Positions 45,901 to 57,965 are shown, counted from the first letter of the stretch. The stretch: 64,000 nt of DNA from Anastrepha obliqua (GCF_027943255.1 NC_072892.1:117879792-117943791); one strand, 5' to 3'. Notes: generated by a model not told the origin, from the sequence alone. A program made the numbers and translations.

Positions 45901-47228
45901 AGAAATTTTTAAGCATATTTTATAGGCGATAACGTAAATGTTGTAACGTTTTTCTACTCAACAAACTTTCTCGTTCTCTCTCTCCGAACAGAGCTTAAAG
46001 TCGCTGTACCCAGATAATAATAATAAAAATAACTACAATATAATAAAATTTTATAACAACTGCACAGTTAACAATACATATTTATGTACTTCACATACTA
46101 TGAAAGTCCAATTTTATTCAGGCGCGAAATTTTGAGCGATTACACTGGTCAAAATAACATAATATATGATTAAAAGGCGCGCCGGCCTTTGGATCACCCG
46201 GTATGAAGTGATGACGATACAGTAAGCCATGGTTGTTATGTTGCAATTGTTGGGAAATTTTGATGATAGCTTTGATTGAACGGAAGTTATACATATATTA
46301 TAGCTGCAGGTACTAAACGATTACGTATCTATTATTACACACCTGATCAGCTTACCATTCATACATAAAGCACGTCTGATATTTTTCCTACTGTTAATTG
46401 CATTATTCGAAAGATATTAAAAAACGCCGGGAAATGTAATAATTTCATAGCAATTATTCAGTTCATCCATAGATGCAAAGCAAATCGGATAAAACGTCAC
46501 CAACCACACTTTTAACACAAACGAAAATATGTTTTTAGTTAATTGCATTTACTGCACTCAATCACTCTCACGAGTGACGCCTGTTAGAGATCCAAGAAAC
46601 TAATTGATAGCAAACGCGAAAATGCAGTGAAATCAAATACGAGTGCTTTTGTGCTTTGCTGTAACAAATGAAAAGTTGCTGGTCATTGCGAGGGTCAATA
46701 GCGGCTGAGAAGCATATTTTGTGCATTCCAATATTCATCGCTGCCTCTTCTGTTACGTTTTTAACAATGCTTTCGGCAACGAGGTAATATGGTTTTAATA
46801 GCTCACTGATATTTTGGTTTCGGCTAAAATATATTGCGCTCTTAATTATTGAGACCAATTGAACGATGGCATGTAGAGATGTAATATGAAAGAAAATATT
46901 CAACAAATGCTGTTATTGACATATAAATTATGTAACATCAGCGTTTTGTTTCACTCTCGCCACAAGTATGTTTGTATGTGTATACGGGTATGTAGCCATG
47001 AAAAAGAAATATCATACTTTGGAAGTGCAATGAAGTTACACTGGCATGCCGCGGAAAGGCAAACGCCCACAAATAATTGCATATACGAGTATGTGCACCT
47101 ACATACATTTACGTACATTTATACATCATTGCATTTTACTTGAATTTTTGATTTCATTTTATTTTTGCAACAACTTACAACAACAGGCATACATTACAAT
47201 TTTCATTTTGACCTTCGTTTCCGCCACT

Positions 47229-47650
47229 TTACGCTACACTTGGTGGATTTTGCAGAGGTTTCCATTGCCAGTTGGCCCAGGGAATGCACTCTTTCAGCAG
47301 ATGCATATAGGCCATGCCTTTCAAACAGTCCTTCTCCTCAGCGAGCTCATTCAAAGTTTCACAATACCAATACTTGGCCGGATCGAAGTGATGGGGGTAA
47401 GTTTGACCGATTTCCTCAAGCTCACGACAAGCCGAACGTCCTGCTTCCGCTGAGACGGTCACCACAGACACAGCTACGAGCAGCGCGAAAGAAATAACTG
47501 TAAATGATTGGGTGAGATGAAAAGTTGAAAGCTTCGTTATTAAAAATTTAAGTTAATATTATAAACTACTCTACTGTGAAATATTGCAGTAGAAGAGCTT
47601 AAGAGCTTTTGTTTTATGCGAATGTGCAACTCATACGTACCGAACCTCAT
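47229..47650 (-). CDS. Small secreted CBM14/peritrophin-A-like protein, four-cysteine type (gene 1)
   Basis: Exon 1 (47650..47641) encodes MRF plus the first base of the next codon, ending at a GTACGT donor. Exon 2 (47497..47229) follows TTTACAG. The 92-aa product begins MRFVISFALLVAVSVVTVSA, a clean signal peptide. An in-frame ATG at 47671 would add seven residues. The mature part has four Cys with spacing C-x21-C-x11-C-x12-C followed by CIPWANWQW. The layout follows the CBM14 chitin-binding fold (Asp and YW before the second visible Cys), but the usual C2 and C6 are absent. The gene at 60853-61217 shares every spacing. A secreted cuticle or gut-lining role is inferred; chitin binding is not certain. 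An AATAAA-type signal lies near 47158-47163 on this strand. Confidence 0.85.
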
Positions 47651-47736
47651 TCTTGGTTTTAGGAAGGACATCTACGAGAATGTACTGACTTTTTTGATAA
47701 ACTAAAAAGTGATGCTTATTTGTGCGCACCAAACAG

Positions 47737-47744
47737 CTTTTATA
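47737..47744 (-). promoter_or_regulatory. TATA box of CBM14-like gene 1
   Basis: TATAAAAG in minus orientation, 66-73 bases upstream of the 47671 ATG and 87-94 bases upstream of the 47650 ATG. Predicted start near 47712. Confidence 0.6.
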
Positions 47745-48277
47745 TGAGCGAAAACTGCAGTTCAGTTTATAATTTGAAACTTAATTAAAAAAAGCAAGTA
47801 ACAAATTAAGTTAAAAAGCATCTATAGATTCCAGTAATGTATTTGATGTCGAAACACATGTTGATCAATTAGCAAACATTTTTATTGAATTGCTATCAGT
47901 TCTATCAATTTCTTGCGGTGTTTCAAATAAAAGATAGTCGAGTGTGAGTAAGCTATGACTCAGGCAAGTGCTTAAGTCATTAAGGTCGCTCATTGTAAGA
48001 AATATATCTTGAGAAAGTATAGATTTCGGCATCCACCACGCTCGACATAGAAACTTTGATTCGGTTTCGGTCAAAAATTACAAAGTTTTGGCCGAATATT
48101 TCATTCATTTTCTTCAACAAAAATTTTACAAACTTTCGGTTTTTTTTTAATTTTTACATACCGTCATCAAGTTCAACATTTTTTATTAGAAGGGGATTAG
48201 TGATGAGTTTTTCAGTACTACAGGTTAATTCTATATAGACAAACGTTGCCGCCTGCTCAGCATATACTCGTACAGTT

Positions 48278-48731
48278 TTTTTTCCTTGTTCAGTCTTGCG
48301 TTGGTTTCGTTAATCTATTTTAATTTCTGACAGGGTAGGTGATTAGACTGCCGCTACCAGTCCTAAGTAGTGGGAATGCCCACCTGTCGCTGCTTAGGAA
48401 CAACGCTTTCTTACTGCTAGGAGCGCCATCTGTATTTCACATTTTTGTGGTAGAAGGATCGCACAGATGGTTGAGGACTTCGCTAAATTTCGGCGATCGC
48501 TCGCTTCCTCTTGCCGGCGCCACTTATTTTGCTTGTTTTGGCAGTCACAATGCAAATAATAGGCTAAATAGAGAAAGGATAAGTTTTTGGGGTTGAAAAA
48601 TGATTTTTTTTCAGTTTTTTTTTAGAAACAGGGAAAGTAGGTAAATTTGGAAAAGTGCTTTACATGGGATTCGAAACCACAACCTCGGGAATGGCGGCTA
48701 GTGCATTTACGCTAGACTACCGAGGCCGCAA
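48278..48731 (-). mobile_element. tRNA-derived SINE, family B, full copy with 14-bp target duplication
   Basis: On the minus strand it starts GCGGCCTCGGTAGTCTAGCG (box A-like) with box B GGTTTCGAATCCC (near 48667-48679) and ends in an A-rich tail (T-run at 48278-48283). ATACTCGTACAGTT occurs on both sides (48264-48277 and 48732-48745), so the element limits are firm. The body is unrelated to family A. A 3' fragment of the same family lies at 52243-52352. Confidence 0.9.
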
Positions 48732-48745
48732 ATACTCGTACAGTT

Positions 48746-49489
48746 GCGTAGACTTAATTACCAACGCCATTTTTTTTCGGTTTAGTCGACTCTTATAATG
48801 AATACACGAAATTTTTTTTATGAAGAAAAGGCGCAACACCTTGAACGAAAAAGTGTTCCAAAATCAGCGAGCAACTTGAAATTTGCACTTTGTTACACCA
48901 AAACTCACAAATTTAGTTTTGAATTCTGATTAAAAATTTATAAATTTTTATTAAAATTTGTCGAATTTATGTAATTTTTTTACTAAATTTGAAACTTAGC
49001 TTTATATGATATTTGTTGTAGAATGTATTATATTTTTATAAAAGGTCAATAAAAAAAAAATAAAGGCAAAATGGTCCAGTAACCGAGCCTCCAAAATATA
49101 TTTTATATACTAATTTATAAAGCATAAATTTAATAATAATAATAATAAAAGAAAACTAGTAACAAATTAGGTACATGGAAAAGTTGGCTTATTTCATGAC
49201 TTCCGAATGGAATTTATCGTGCACAACTGTACTTGCTTTAAATCAACACAAAAAAGGTTTATATTATAATTTGAAGCAACTAGCGGAGAATAATTCTTTC
49301 GACAGTTGAGCTCCTTGGGCAACCAGGGAAGAGATACGATCAAACCACAGTCAGTTCTACCATGTCGAAGCAACCCGGATATATTATATAAATAAATATA
49401 TTCGGCCAAGGACTGACACTCAGTATTTCCCAAATATGTATGGGATTTTTAGTACTAGAAATGTGGCCGTGTTACTTTTTAACGTATCG
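48746..49489. other. Intergenic AT-rich stretch, no gene seen
   Basis: No recognised coding sequence. Confidence 0.4.
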
Positions 49490-50216
49490 CTTTAAGAGAG
49501 AATGTGGTTCATGCAACACGTGAAATGCACTTTCTGCAGGACGTTAATTTGGAAAAACCTTTGGGCCACGGATTGAGTCGCGTGCCGTGATTTATCATGG
49601 ACCTGACCCGTTAGGCTTTTAACAGTCAAGAAGATCCAATCTGTGGAGTTGAAGTTGTCTTGAAAAAAATATATATTTTGAAGTAAACCAAACAAAATAA
49701 ATGAAAAAATTAGGCATACGAGTCCTTTTGAAATGTCCATGGTCTGCCACTGAAATGTTTGTCTGCCCACGGCTTCAAAGCAACCTCCAGAATACTTTCC
49801 CGATAATATTTCTCATTTACCTTGACCCCAGGTTCGATGAAAACGATTGGAGAGCGCCTATCTGCGGTTACAGCGGCCCAAACCATTACCTGTGGCGGGT
49901 GCTGCCTCTTGGTGGTCATTCGATTCTCAAATTCTCGTATAAACGGTCGGTCACACCCTATAGTTTTGGAGTTTACGAATTGCTCAGTTTGAAAAATTTT
50001 CTCATCGGAAAACACAACGTTCAGAAATGGACCGCTTTCGGCCAAGCGAAGCAACTCCATCGCTCTCTCAAATCTGAGTTGTTGCTATTTTGGTGTGAGA
50101 TCATGCGCTTTTTAGATCTTGTAAGGCTTGACTTTGAGATTATTTTTCAGTATGCGGCGGATGCCACGGTCAGATATTTTCAGTTGCTCCGTGCATCAGC
50201 AGCGCGAGCGGTCTGA
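49490..50216 (-). pseudogene. Tc1/mariner-type transposase pseudogene (maT-like)
   Basis: The minus-strand frame includes RAMELLRLAESGPFLNVVFS with the first catalytic DEK (FSDEKIFQTEQ), QVMVWAAVTADRRSPIVFIE, GVKVNEKYYRESILEVALKP and HFSGRPWTFQKDSYA (second catalytic Asp, QQDSAPAH type). It then breaks near 49700 into a second frame (DNFNSTDWIFLT) with the third catalytic block unrecognisable. A decayed N-terminal part reaches 50216. The 116-codon core without stops suggests moderate age. Confidence 0.8.
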
Positions 50217-50954
50217 AGTTGGTTACACTTCGAGTGCCGGACCCTGTATGTTTTAAGTAGTTATGAAACTGTAGGTGAAGGATTTACTTAACGCGTAGAT
50301 CAAGCTAATGTTAGAGTTCGACTGGAGTGTCTCAACAAATGAGGATAGTGGTGGCGATGAAGCGGACATACCGAAAGGTTTTGAGAGCAATCTAAGAAGT
50401 AGGAAAAATACGAAAAAAACATTAAGATGAGACTTCTGAAATGAGCACTCTACAGAAGAATTTACGCCCAAAGAAGAGGAAATTGGTTGCGCTTATAAAA
50501 AAATTAGCATAACATGAATAAACATAAATTAAAAATAAATATACAAATAAAAATATCTTAAATGGGGATCGAATCAATTTGAAGCTCCATAAAGTATTAT
50601 ACTTCCAAAGATTGCACCACTTTAGAAATATCGATGTTTTTAACTTCATCTTGCACCAATTTGTTTGGCCTTGAATAGTCTTCAAAATATCCAGCTAGCA
50701 GTTACTTATTTCGTACTAATTATACATAGCAGGTTGATCAGACAGTTTTAGGAACAACCACTAGAACACGCTCTAAGGCAACTGATTTGAGTTCTGTTTT
50801 TTTTGTTAGATTGCCACATTGTTAGATTCCTACTACAATTTTATTGCCATTGCTTGACATTTGTAAAAGTTACGCCGCCTTGCGTAAATCTACATCTTTC
50901 GATTTGCCTCGCACATCTTTTCTATTTCTTACAGTTTTAAAAACGGATTTAAAT
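50217..50954. other. Intergenic stretch, no gene seen
   Basis: No recognised coding sequence. Confidence 0.4.
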
Positions 50955-52200
50955 TTGAAACAACGAGTTTGCATTAAATTTCCTTTAGAAATGAGTTCAA
51001 TGGGGCGAAAATCTTAGAAACGTTGGGAGACTGTTTCGGTAATGATGGTCTAAAGAAAATAGCTGTTTACAAGTGGAATGACCAGAAGAGATCGTGTATC
51101 TATCGAGGATAACGAATGAACGAATGTAGTGCCGTCGACATCGAACATAGATGAAAACATCAATAAAGTGAAAGAAAAGTTTATAAACAATGCAAATTAA
51201 TCATCAGAGAGTTGGCAAAGGACTTAAACATTGCTAATGGATCCATTTAGGGCATTGTAGTAAATAATTTGGATTTTGTTGGTATTGCTGTAAAGTTGGT
51301 CCCAAAGGACCTAAATTTCATACCAAAAAGGGACCGCCTTGATATCGTTAAATACATGATTTGTAAGGCTGAATCTGAACCAACATTCATGAAACGCATC
51401 ATTGCTGCAGATGAGCCGTCGATTTATGAGCATGAGACGCAATCCAGACATCAGGCGAGTGAATAGAACGCTCCAAATGAACTAAGTCCGAAAAACTACC
51501 CCGTTTTCAGTCAAAAAAGAAAACGAGGGCCACGGTTTTTATAAATTATTGGCGCGTACATTTCTGTTAGGTTTTTGGTCGAGCTCCTTCTCCTATTTGT
51601 GGTGTGTGGCTTGATGCTGTTCGACAAATGGAGGGACCTACAGTTTTAAGCCGACTCCGAACGGCAGACATTTTTTTTATGAGGAGCTTTTTCACGGCAG
51701 AAATACACTCGTAGGTTCGCCAGTGCTTGTCGAGGGGCGAACACTGTTATAAAAAACGTTTTTATCATTTGATGTAAATGCACGCATCAATCCATTCGGG
51801 TACGGCGGCCGCCGTTAATAAGGACATTTGAGGGCCGCCGATAGTTAATAAGGATAATTATTTGGCCGTCATGAGACGATTACGTAAGGCAATTGACCAA
51901 AAAAGAAAGGATTTGTGGAAAACAATGGGTGGGTTTTGCACCATGATAATGCACCGTCGCACAGAGCAATGTATTTTCCGGGAAGTCTTCTCCAAGAACA
52001 AAACTAATACCATCCAGTAGCCTGATAGGATAACTTGCGACTTTTTTCTATTTGATCGAGTCAACACTACGGGGAATGCGTTTTAACAGCTGAAAACAAG
52101 TAATGAAAAAATCGAAGATGGTTCTGATGGATATACAGAACATTTTTAGGCCAACCTTGTTCCTAGAAAGTAGAAGATATGTTCTCTCAGTAACTTTTGT
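50955..52200 (+). pseudogene. Mariner transposase pseudogene split by a SINE
   Basis: Before the SINE: decayed N-terminus (LGDCFGNDGLKKIAVYKWND), RLVPKDLNF-like AVKLVPKDLNFIPKRDRLDI, FMKRIIAADEPSIYEHETQS (first catalytic Asp) and a truncated linker to about 51540. After the SINE: VNKDNYLAVMRRLRKAIDQK, the second catalytic region (CTMIMHRRTEQ read across a frame change from HHDNAPSHRA type), and TCDFFLFDRVN with the third catalytic Asp. Multiple stops and frame changes. Confidence 0.8.
51541..51813 (-). mobile_element. SINE family A, copy 7, inserted in a mariner
   Basis: The minus-strand body is well preserved (CTCGACCAAAAACC; GCCGTTCGGAGTCGGCTT), but the segment with box B is deleted between the body and the box A head (CGTACCCGAATGG). 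GTTAATAAGGA occurs at 51813-51823 and again at 51843-51853, next to the 3' junction. Confidence 0.88.
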
Positions 52201-52242
52201 TTTTTTTTCCTCTCGGGAGCATAGGGCCTCGACAAGACTTGA

Positions 52243-52352
52243 CTTGCGTTGGTTTCGTTAATATATTTGATTTTCTGACAGGGTAGGTGATTAGTCTGCC
52301 GCTACCAGTACTAAATAGTGGGAATTCCCACCTGTCATTGCTTAGGAAACTT
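52243..52352 (-). mobile_element. SINE family B, 3' fragment
   Basis: About 110 bases (CTTGCGTTGGTTTCGTTAAT, GACAGGGTAGGTGATTAG and ATTCCCACCTGTCATTGCTT) match the tail half of the SINE at 48278-48731 with a few differences. The head is absent. Confidence 0.85.
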
Positions 52353-52610
52353 TAACCTAAAGGGAGACTTTAACTGAGCTGCCTTTCTTGCCCTAAGCCC
52401 GAGGCGTGCCAATTGCTCGCACTCTTAGTCAGATCTCTCATCTTATCGAGTTTGATTTTTCTTTGCTTAATGATGTTCTCATTAACCTTGTCAAATTTTG
52501 TAATATATATAATATAAACTTATTTAATTTGCGTCAATAGTCTGTAAGAATTTGCTGTTCATAGACTTTCAATAAAGTAAGAAATAAATAAAATAGAGTT
52601 CCAGAAATGC
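52353..52610 (+). mobile_element. 3' end of a Jockey-type non-LTR element
   Basis: A decayed C-terminal frame (VPIARTLSQISHLIEFDFSL) resembles NAPLARTLREFNEI of the copy at 29222-29660. A non-coding 3' end with AATAAA words near 52570-52592 follows. Confidence 0.6.
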
Positions 52611-52774
52611 CTCGAGAACTGGATCAAACTCTGGCATAAGGCCGTTTCGTTTGTGGGAAGTACTTCGAAGGCCTTAATATCACTTTTGAGGAATAAATTT
52701 GTGTAAACTATTTAATTTGATTTTAATTATAATTTTCTTTGAAAAAAATTTAACCACCTACATAAATAATATTA

Positions 52775-54263
52775 GGTGCGCATCTAAGTTCCCGTTGTCT
52801 GTTAATAGACGCCGCCAGCAGTGTGTGCTAGTCGATTCTAACATAACCTAAACGTTATAAACCAAGCTTAGCCATGTGATAAACGGACTGCTTCGACACA
52901 TTAGTGATTTTGTTTTGGTATCATAAACTTTTGGTTTTGTGAAAATGTCTCATTTTGTGCCGAGTAATCGTCATTTGCGGGAAGTGTTGATTTTCTTCTT
53001 TCATTTCTTTTCTAAATTCCTCTTTTCTTTTCCTACTACCAAAACCTTATCTTCTTACTATTATAGTTAATGAACTAGTGGATGAATTTAGAATAAGTAA
53101 CTTTCATGTTAAAATCATTCTAGTTGTACGAGAATATAATGTTAAATTACTATTAAAAGACCTTAGCCTTACTTTGTACTATTGATATAAATAAATAAAT
53201 TCGAAAAAAACTGCGGCTGAAGCGCATCGAGAGCTACAAAAAGTTTATGGAGATGCTACTTTAAGTGAAGCAACGTGTCGAGATTGGTTCCGTCGCTTCA
53301 AAGACGGTGATTTTAATGTTGATGACCGTCCGCGTGAAAGAAGGCCAAAAACGAAGACTCTGAATTGGAGGCATTGCTCAATGAGGATCCATGTTAAACG
53401 CAAGAAGAGCTTGCTTCAGTATTAGAAGTTACCACCCAATCCATTTCCAAGCGATTGCATGCTTTGGGAATGATTCAGAAACAGGGGACTTGGGTTCCTT
53501 ATGAGTTAAAACCAAGGTATGTTGAACGTCGTTTTTTCGCCTATGGACAATTGCTCCAGCGGCAAAAAAGGAAGGGTTTTCTTCATCGCATCGTGACGGG
53601 TGATGAAAAATGGATTCATTACAGCAATTAAAAAAAAACAAAGTCATGGGACTGCCCGGTCAATCTTCTACCATACGTCGTCACCTCAGCCGAATATTCA
53701 CGCTGCGAAGGATATGCGATGTATTTGGTGGGACCAAGTTGGTGTTATTTTTTATGAACTGTTAAAACCAAGCGAAACCATCACTGGGGATCGGTATTGA
53801 CTTCAATTGATGCGATTGAGCCGATCACTGCTTGAGAAGCGGCCGCAATACGCGGAGAGGCATGAAAAAGTGATTCTACAGCATGACAACGCTCGGCCTC
53901 ACGTTGCCAAACCCGTTAAAACCTACCTCGAAACACTGAAATGTTAAATTCTATCCCACCCGCCATATTCTCCAGATATTGCGCCGCCCGATTATCACCT
54001 ATTCCGATCGATGGCACATGGTCTAGCTGACCAGCAGTTCCATTCATATGGAGACATCAAAATATAGCTATATCCGTGGATAGCCTCAAAAGATGAACAG
54101 TTTTACCGCGACGGTATACGAAATCTACCAGAAAGATGGGGAAAAGTAGTAGCCAGCGATGGGCAATACTTTCAATGATTCACTTGTAACCATTTTTTCA
54201 GAATAAAGTTGTATTTTCATCAAAAAAAAAAAAACAAAAACAGTGAGAACTTAGTTGCACACC
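52775..54263 (+). mobile_element. Mauritiana-type mariner with both ends, broken transposase
   Basis: The ends GGTGCGCATCTAAGTTC (52775) and its inverted form (to 54263) are flanked by TA on both sides. The frame starts MSHFVPSNRHLREVLIF at about 52945 and is interrupted after FFHF by a retroposon of about 200 bp. It resumes KTAAEAHRELQKVYGDATLS, CRDWFRRFKDGDFNVDDRP, VTGDEKW-type sequence near 53590, MRCIWWDQVGVIFYELLKPS, LQHDNARPHVAK, HPPYSPDIAPPDYHLFRSMA and a stop after WGKVVASDGQYFQ. All three catalytic Asp are still present, but several frameshifts and stops break the gene. Without the insert the element is about 1.29 kb, the usual mariner length. Confidence 0.93.
53010..53207 (+). mobile_element. 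Retroposon 3' end inserted in the mariner
   Basis: About 200 bases of non-coding sequence ending GATATAAATAAATAAATTCG split the transposase exactly between FFHF and KTAAE. The AAAT-repeat tail suggests the 3' end of a Jockey-type element. Flanking TTC words may be a very short target duplication. Confidence 0.75.
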
Positions 54264-54265
54264 TA

Positions 54266-55370
54266 TGGTTTAATAAATAAATATTTTTTTATTTCCACAT
54301 ACTCAAACACTAGTTACAAAGAAGGTGTATCCGAAAAAAAAAAATAAACTACGCCGGTAATGTTATGCTTTGCATTGATCTGAAAACTATGTTTGTGCAA
54401 ATATTTTCTTTGCATTTTATTCGGCTAGATAAAATCAAATATTTTCTATATACAAAAAAAAACCTATTACAATATATAAATAATATGAGGTATTATTTAA
54501 TGAAATAAGTGCTCACATTATGTTTTCTACGACTGCCTCAGCCATTAAAATCGTACGCAATGTGCAAATATAAAATTTGATTACAAACAAACATACATAT
54601 TTTGCAAAACTTTTGGCTTTAATTTAATAATTTAACCTACTACTTTTTCGCAACGACGCAGCCCATGATGAGTAGCCGGCTGGCTGGCTGGTTCAGCAGT
54701 AACTTAAGTGTTCCCCAAAATTTTTGCCCACTTCACCAAGATGACAGCAATTAAAATTTCAATCGGCCACTGGTAAAATCCGTAAACAGTTAAACAAGCG
54801 TGAGAGGCAGAGTGTTGCTACCAAGCAATAGATGACCCAGTCGCAAGCGCTAAGCAAAAGTGTTACAAAATGTTATTAACCATTACGGCAGAGCGATGCT
54901 GAGGCCCATGCGTTCAAGTAATTGGTGGAAGTACTGGATGTAAAGTCGCTTGGGTGCGAAGAGCTAGCGGTATTTCGTTATTACTGGAGGACGAAAGTGA
55001 ATGCATAAAGTAAACTAATCACATTTTTAGGTACATACTTACATATGTACATACTTATGTTTGTAATTGCAGATGGAATGGAACTTGTTGTCATGCACCA
55101 ACTGTTGCCCATCCGATGTCATTGGTGATGACACTTGCGATTTAAATTTTTCTTTTTTTTTTGCAATTTCTGCGAAACATGACATGATGAAACCACAAAT
55201 TTAAGTAACTGTAACAAATCGAAGTGACAAAATAGCAAAATTTAAGTTTAATTTTACTTTTATTTGTATTTGTAAATAGACAAAAAACTTCCAAATCTGA
55301 ACTTATGACCCAAAAATATATATTTAGTAGGCTGAAGCACATCAACATGTACGAGTATATGTATGCACAA
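54266..55370. other. Intergenic stretch, no gene seen
   Basis: No recognised coding sequence. A GGCTGGCTGG run lies near 54678-54690. Confidence 0.4.
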
Positions 55371-55584
55371 GGTGGCGCAGAATTAATCATCCAATATTTT
55401 TTGAATAACTTTTATAATAAATAAAAAGTAATGTATTTTGAATGATGGGGATCTTTTTTTATCTTTGCGTGCTTCATTATTTGTCTTTTTGTATGCTGGA
55501 GCTATTTAATTTATAAGTTTCAAATATGAGTTACATAACTAAGAATTATAAAACTTCCAATAGGGTGATTAATTTTGCGCCACC
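55371..55584. mobile_element. 214-bp MITE with 22-bp terminal inverted repeats
   Basis: Left end GGTGGCGCAGAATTAATC (continuing ATCC) is the inverted match of GATTAATTTTGCGCCACC at the right end, with two mismatches over 22 bases. AT-rich interior, no coding frame, no clear target duplication. Confidence 0.8.
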
Positions 55585-56559
55585 CAGTATTTCAAGACTT
55601 TTGCCAAAAATCTTAGAAAAAATTTAAGATTTACGTGAGATGCATTTACTATTCATTTTATAAATGAAACTCGTTCCTAAAAATATTTATTCAAAAAACT
55701 TTCCTCAGTTATCTAATCTTTAGAATTGTTTAAACTTAAAAGGTCTGCAAAAGTAAATTCATTCTCTGTATGTTTTTGATTTTTGCATTAAACGAGTGGG
55801 CACTTTTTGGTAGCTAATGTTAAGAAATGAAATAAAGTAAAAAAAAAAACAAAATTCTATGTCTGTATTCTTGTTTTTCCATTTGCGCAAAATGTTGTGA
55901 AATATAGAACACTTTACAAAAAATCGTATCTATATCAAATAAGGTGTGAGTGACTGTATGTATAAATTTTTTATTAAAAGAATCAAAATCATCTTATTAA
56001 TAAAAAAATTTATAACTCCGATGAAAAACAGTAGCGAGTTTTTTTTGTATGGAGAGCAATTAGGTACATTGTAAGTATGTATGATATATTATATGTCAGA
56101 TCAGAAAATCTTGTCAATCTGTGCTCTAACTATACCGCTCTGACCGAAAAATTAATGAGATTTGGCTATCCGAAACAAAATTGTGATACTAAATTTGGTT
56201 GTTATATCATAGGGTGCTCGGCAACAGAGTTCTGCTCGCTCATTTCACACACATTCTTACGCTCGTCTAATTACACGTTAATCAGGTCACAATAAAGTAG
56301 CATTAACACAAGCTGCAGTGATTTTTCTTATATCACCAACACAATTTCAGTTGTAATATATCACCCTCACTACCCATGTGACGTCAGCAAATCAGCTTGT
56401 CTTAAAATTTGCGGAGGACCGGTTAATGTCCTGATGTTGGTCACAACTACTGAATTTTTTCCACCATGGTTCTGACCAAATAACCGTATTTACAATATTG
56501 GAAAAAATGGGTTAATTTAGAAAGTAAATGTTCTCCCAAAATATAGAAAAAAACATATA
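55585..56559. other. Intergenic AT-rich stretch, no gene seen
   Basis: No recognised coding sequence. Confidence 0.4.
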
Positions 56560-57010
56560 CTCGTATATCCAAATACTCGCTTTATTGTTTTTTTAAATGT
56601 TTTGCTGGAAAATGAGTACACTTTTACATACGAATGAGCCAGCTATTGAAACATTTACTCCATTACGAAATATGTAACTAAAGAATATGAAGTTTGAATA
56701 CTTCAACAGTCTCTCCAGGTGTTGAAAAGCGTTCATTTTTGTCGAATAGAAATAGGAAGAATTCACTAGGCGATAAATCAGGTGCACTCGCTGTTTTTAA
56801 TAAATTGTATGAGTTGCTGTGCGAGAACCAGCGTTCCGGTCATGAATAATAATTTCCCGTTTTTTGTTGTTTCTTTTGATTTTTGTTGAAAACTTCTGAC
56901 AAACAAAATGCTGTAAGCAACTTAGTATTGTCTGCTCTTCGATCCTGAGGATCAGCGATAGTAATGGACACATTATAAGCAAAAAGCATCATTGATTTAA
57001 AGAGCTTCGT
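56560..57010 (-). pseudogene. Probable mariner-type transposase relic
   Basis: Minus-strand frames show IHDRNAGSRTATHTI (compare HDNA.SHTA), then SAPDLSPSEFFLF (YSPDLSPCDFFLF type with the third catalytic position changed to Glu) and CFNSWLIRMQKCTHF-like sequence with a stop. Decayed; the subfamily is not assigned. Confidence 0.5.
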
Positions 57011-57965
57011 TAGCGCACATTTGCGGGATTCGATTCACTTTGAAATGCACAAACAGTTGGTCCTTGTTTTGTCTCAGTCTAGTACGCCTGTACATATGTA
57101 TGTTACTCTCATCACCTCATTCGATACTACTTAAGTATATACGTTTGAAGTGACACCTCGATTGAGTTTTTGGAGCGTTTGTTCACATCATTCCATTCCA
57201 AGCATGAGCTTTTTTGAACTTCGGCCAATCTATGCGGAATCGGTAGGATGTCACATGCCAATCCACCTCATTCACATCCCTCACAGCATCGATGTTTGCT
57301 GGGACAAGAGCAGTTTATGGACGACTTTCACGGATCCATTTGAATAGCAACTCTGATTAACACTACTAGAAAAGTAGTTGTACAACAAACAGTGTCAAGG
57401 CTTCTCGAGATTTCCGGTGACATACATGTGATTGGACCTGGACTGTGTTGTCCATTTTGGTCTTCTATTTATCTGAATTACAAAAACCAAAAAAATTATT
57501 AATCAGTATGACTGAAAAAAAAATTTCACATAATGGCGCGGTTTTGAATTTAACACTCTAAAAATCGGGGTTTTTCAGGTTTTTAATAAAAAAAATACGA
57601 ATTAATTGAAATAGTAATATGATTCTAGTACGGGCGATAGCCATTGATGTTGTGAATAACATATTAATATTTCAGACGAGACGGTTGAACAGTTTTTTTT
57701 GTTTTTGACAACACTTCGGCCTGGTCGTTTCGAGAAAAATGAGTTTAAAGTTTGAGGTACAGGAGCGCGCGGACCGCTCTCTACCTAGTTAATGGGCTGT
57801 AGAAGCTATAATATTGGGAATTTCCGCATGAAAATTTCACAGTATATTCTTAAGATACTATACTTTCGAACTATCGACAAAACAAAAATCCATTTTTTTA
57901 ATTTCTAGACCACCGGGTATCCTTATGCGACGAGAAATGAAATCAAGTTTGGAAATCTTCTTAGT
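57011..57965. other. Intergenic stretch with a dispersed repeat
   Basis: 57640-57930 resembles 45413-45900 (TTTCGAGAAAAATGAGTTTA; GCGCGCGGACC). No gene seen. Confidence 0.4.

Larger units (their letters stand above)
44950..47150. other. Intergenic stretch, no gene assigned
   Basis: It contains the fold-back MITE at 45095-45412 and a repeat shared with 57640-57930. A 112-codon minus frame at 46568-46906 has no recognisable features and is not called. Confidence 0.4.

Noticed and set aside
46568..46906. 112-codon minus-strand frame
   Set aside because: No signal peptide, domain or splice context; length is within chance for this composition.
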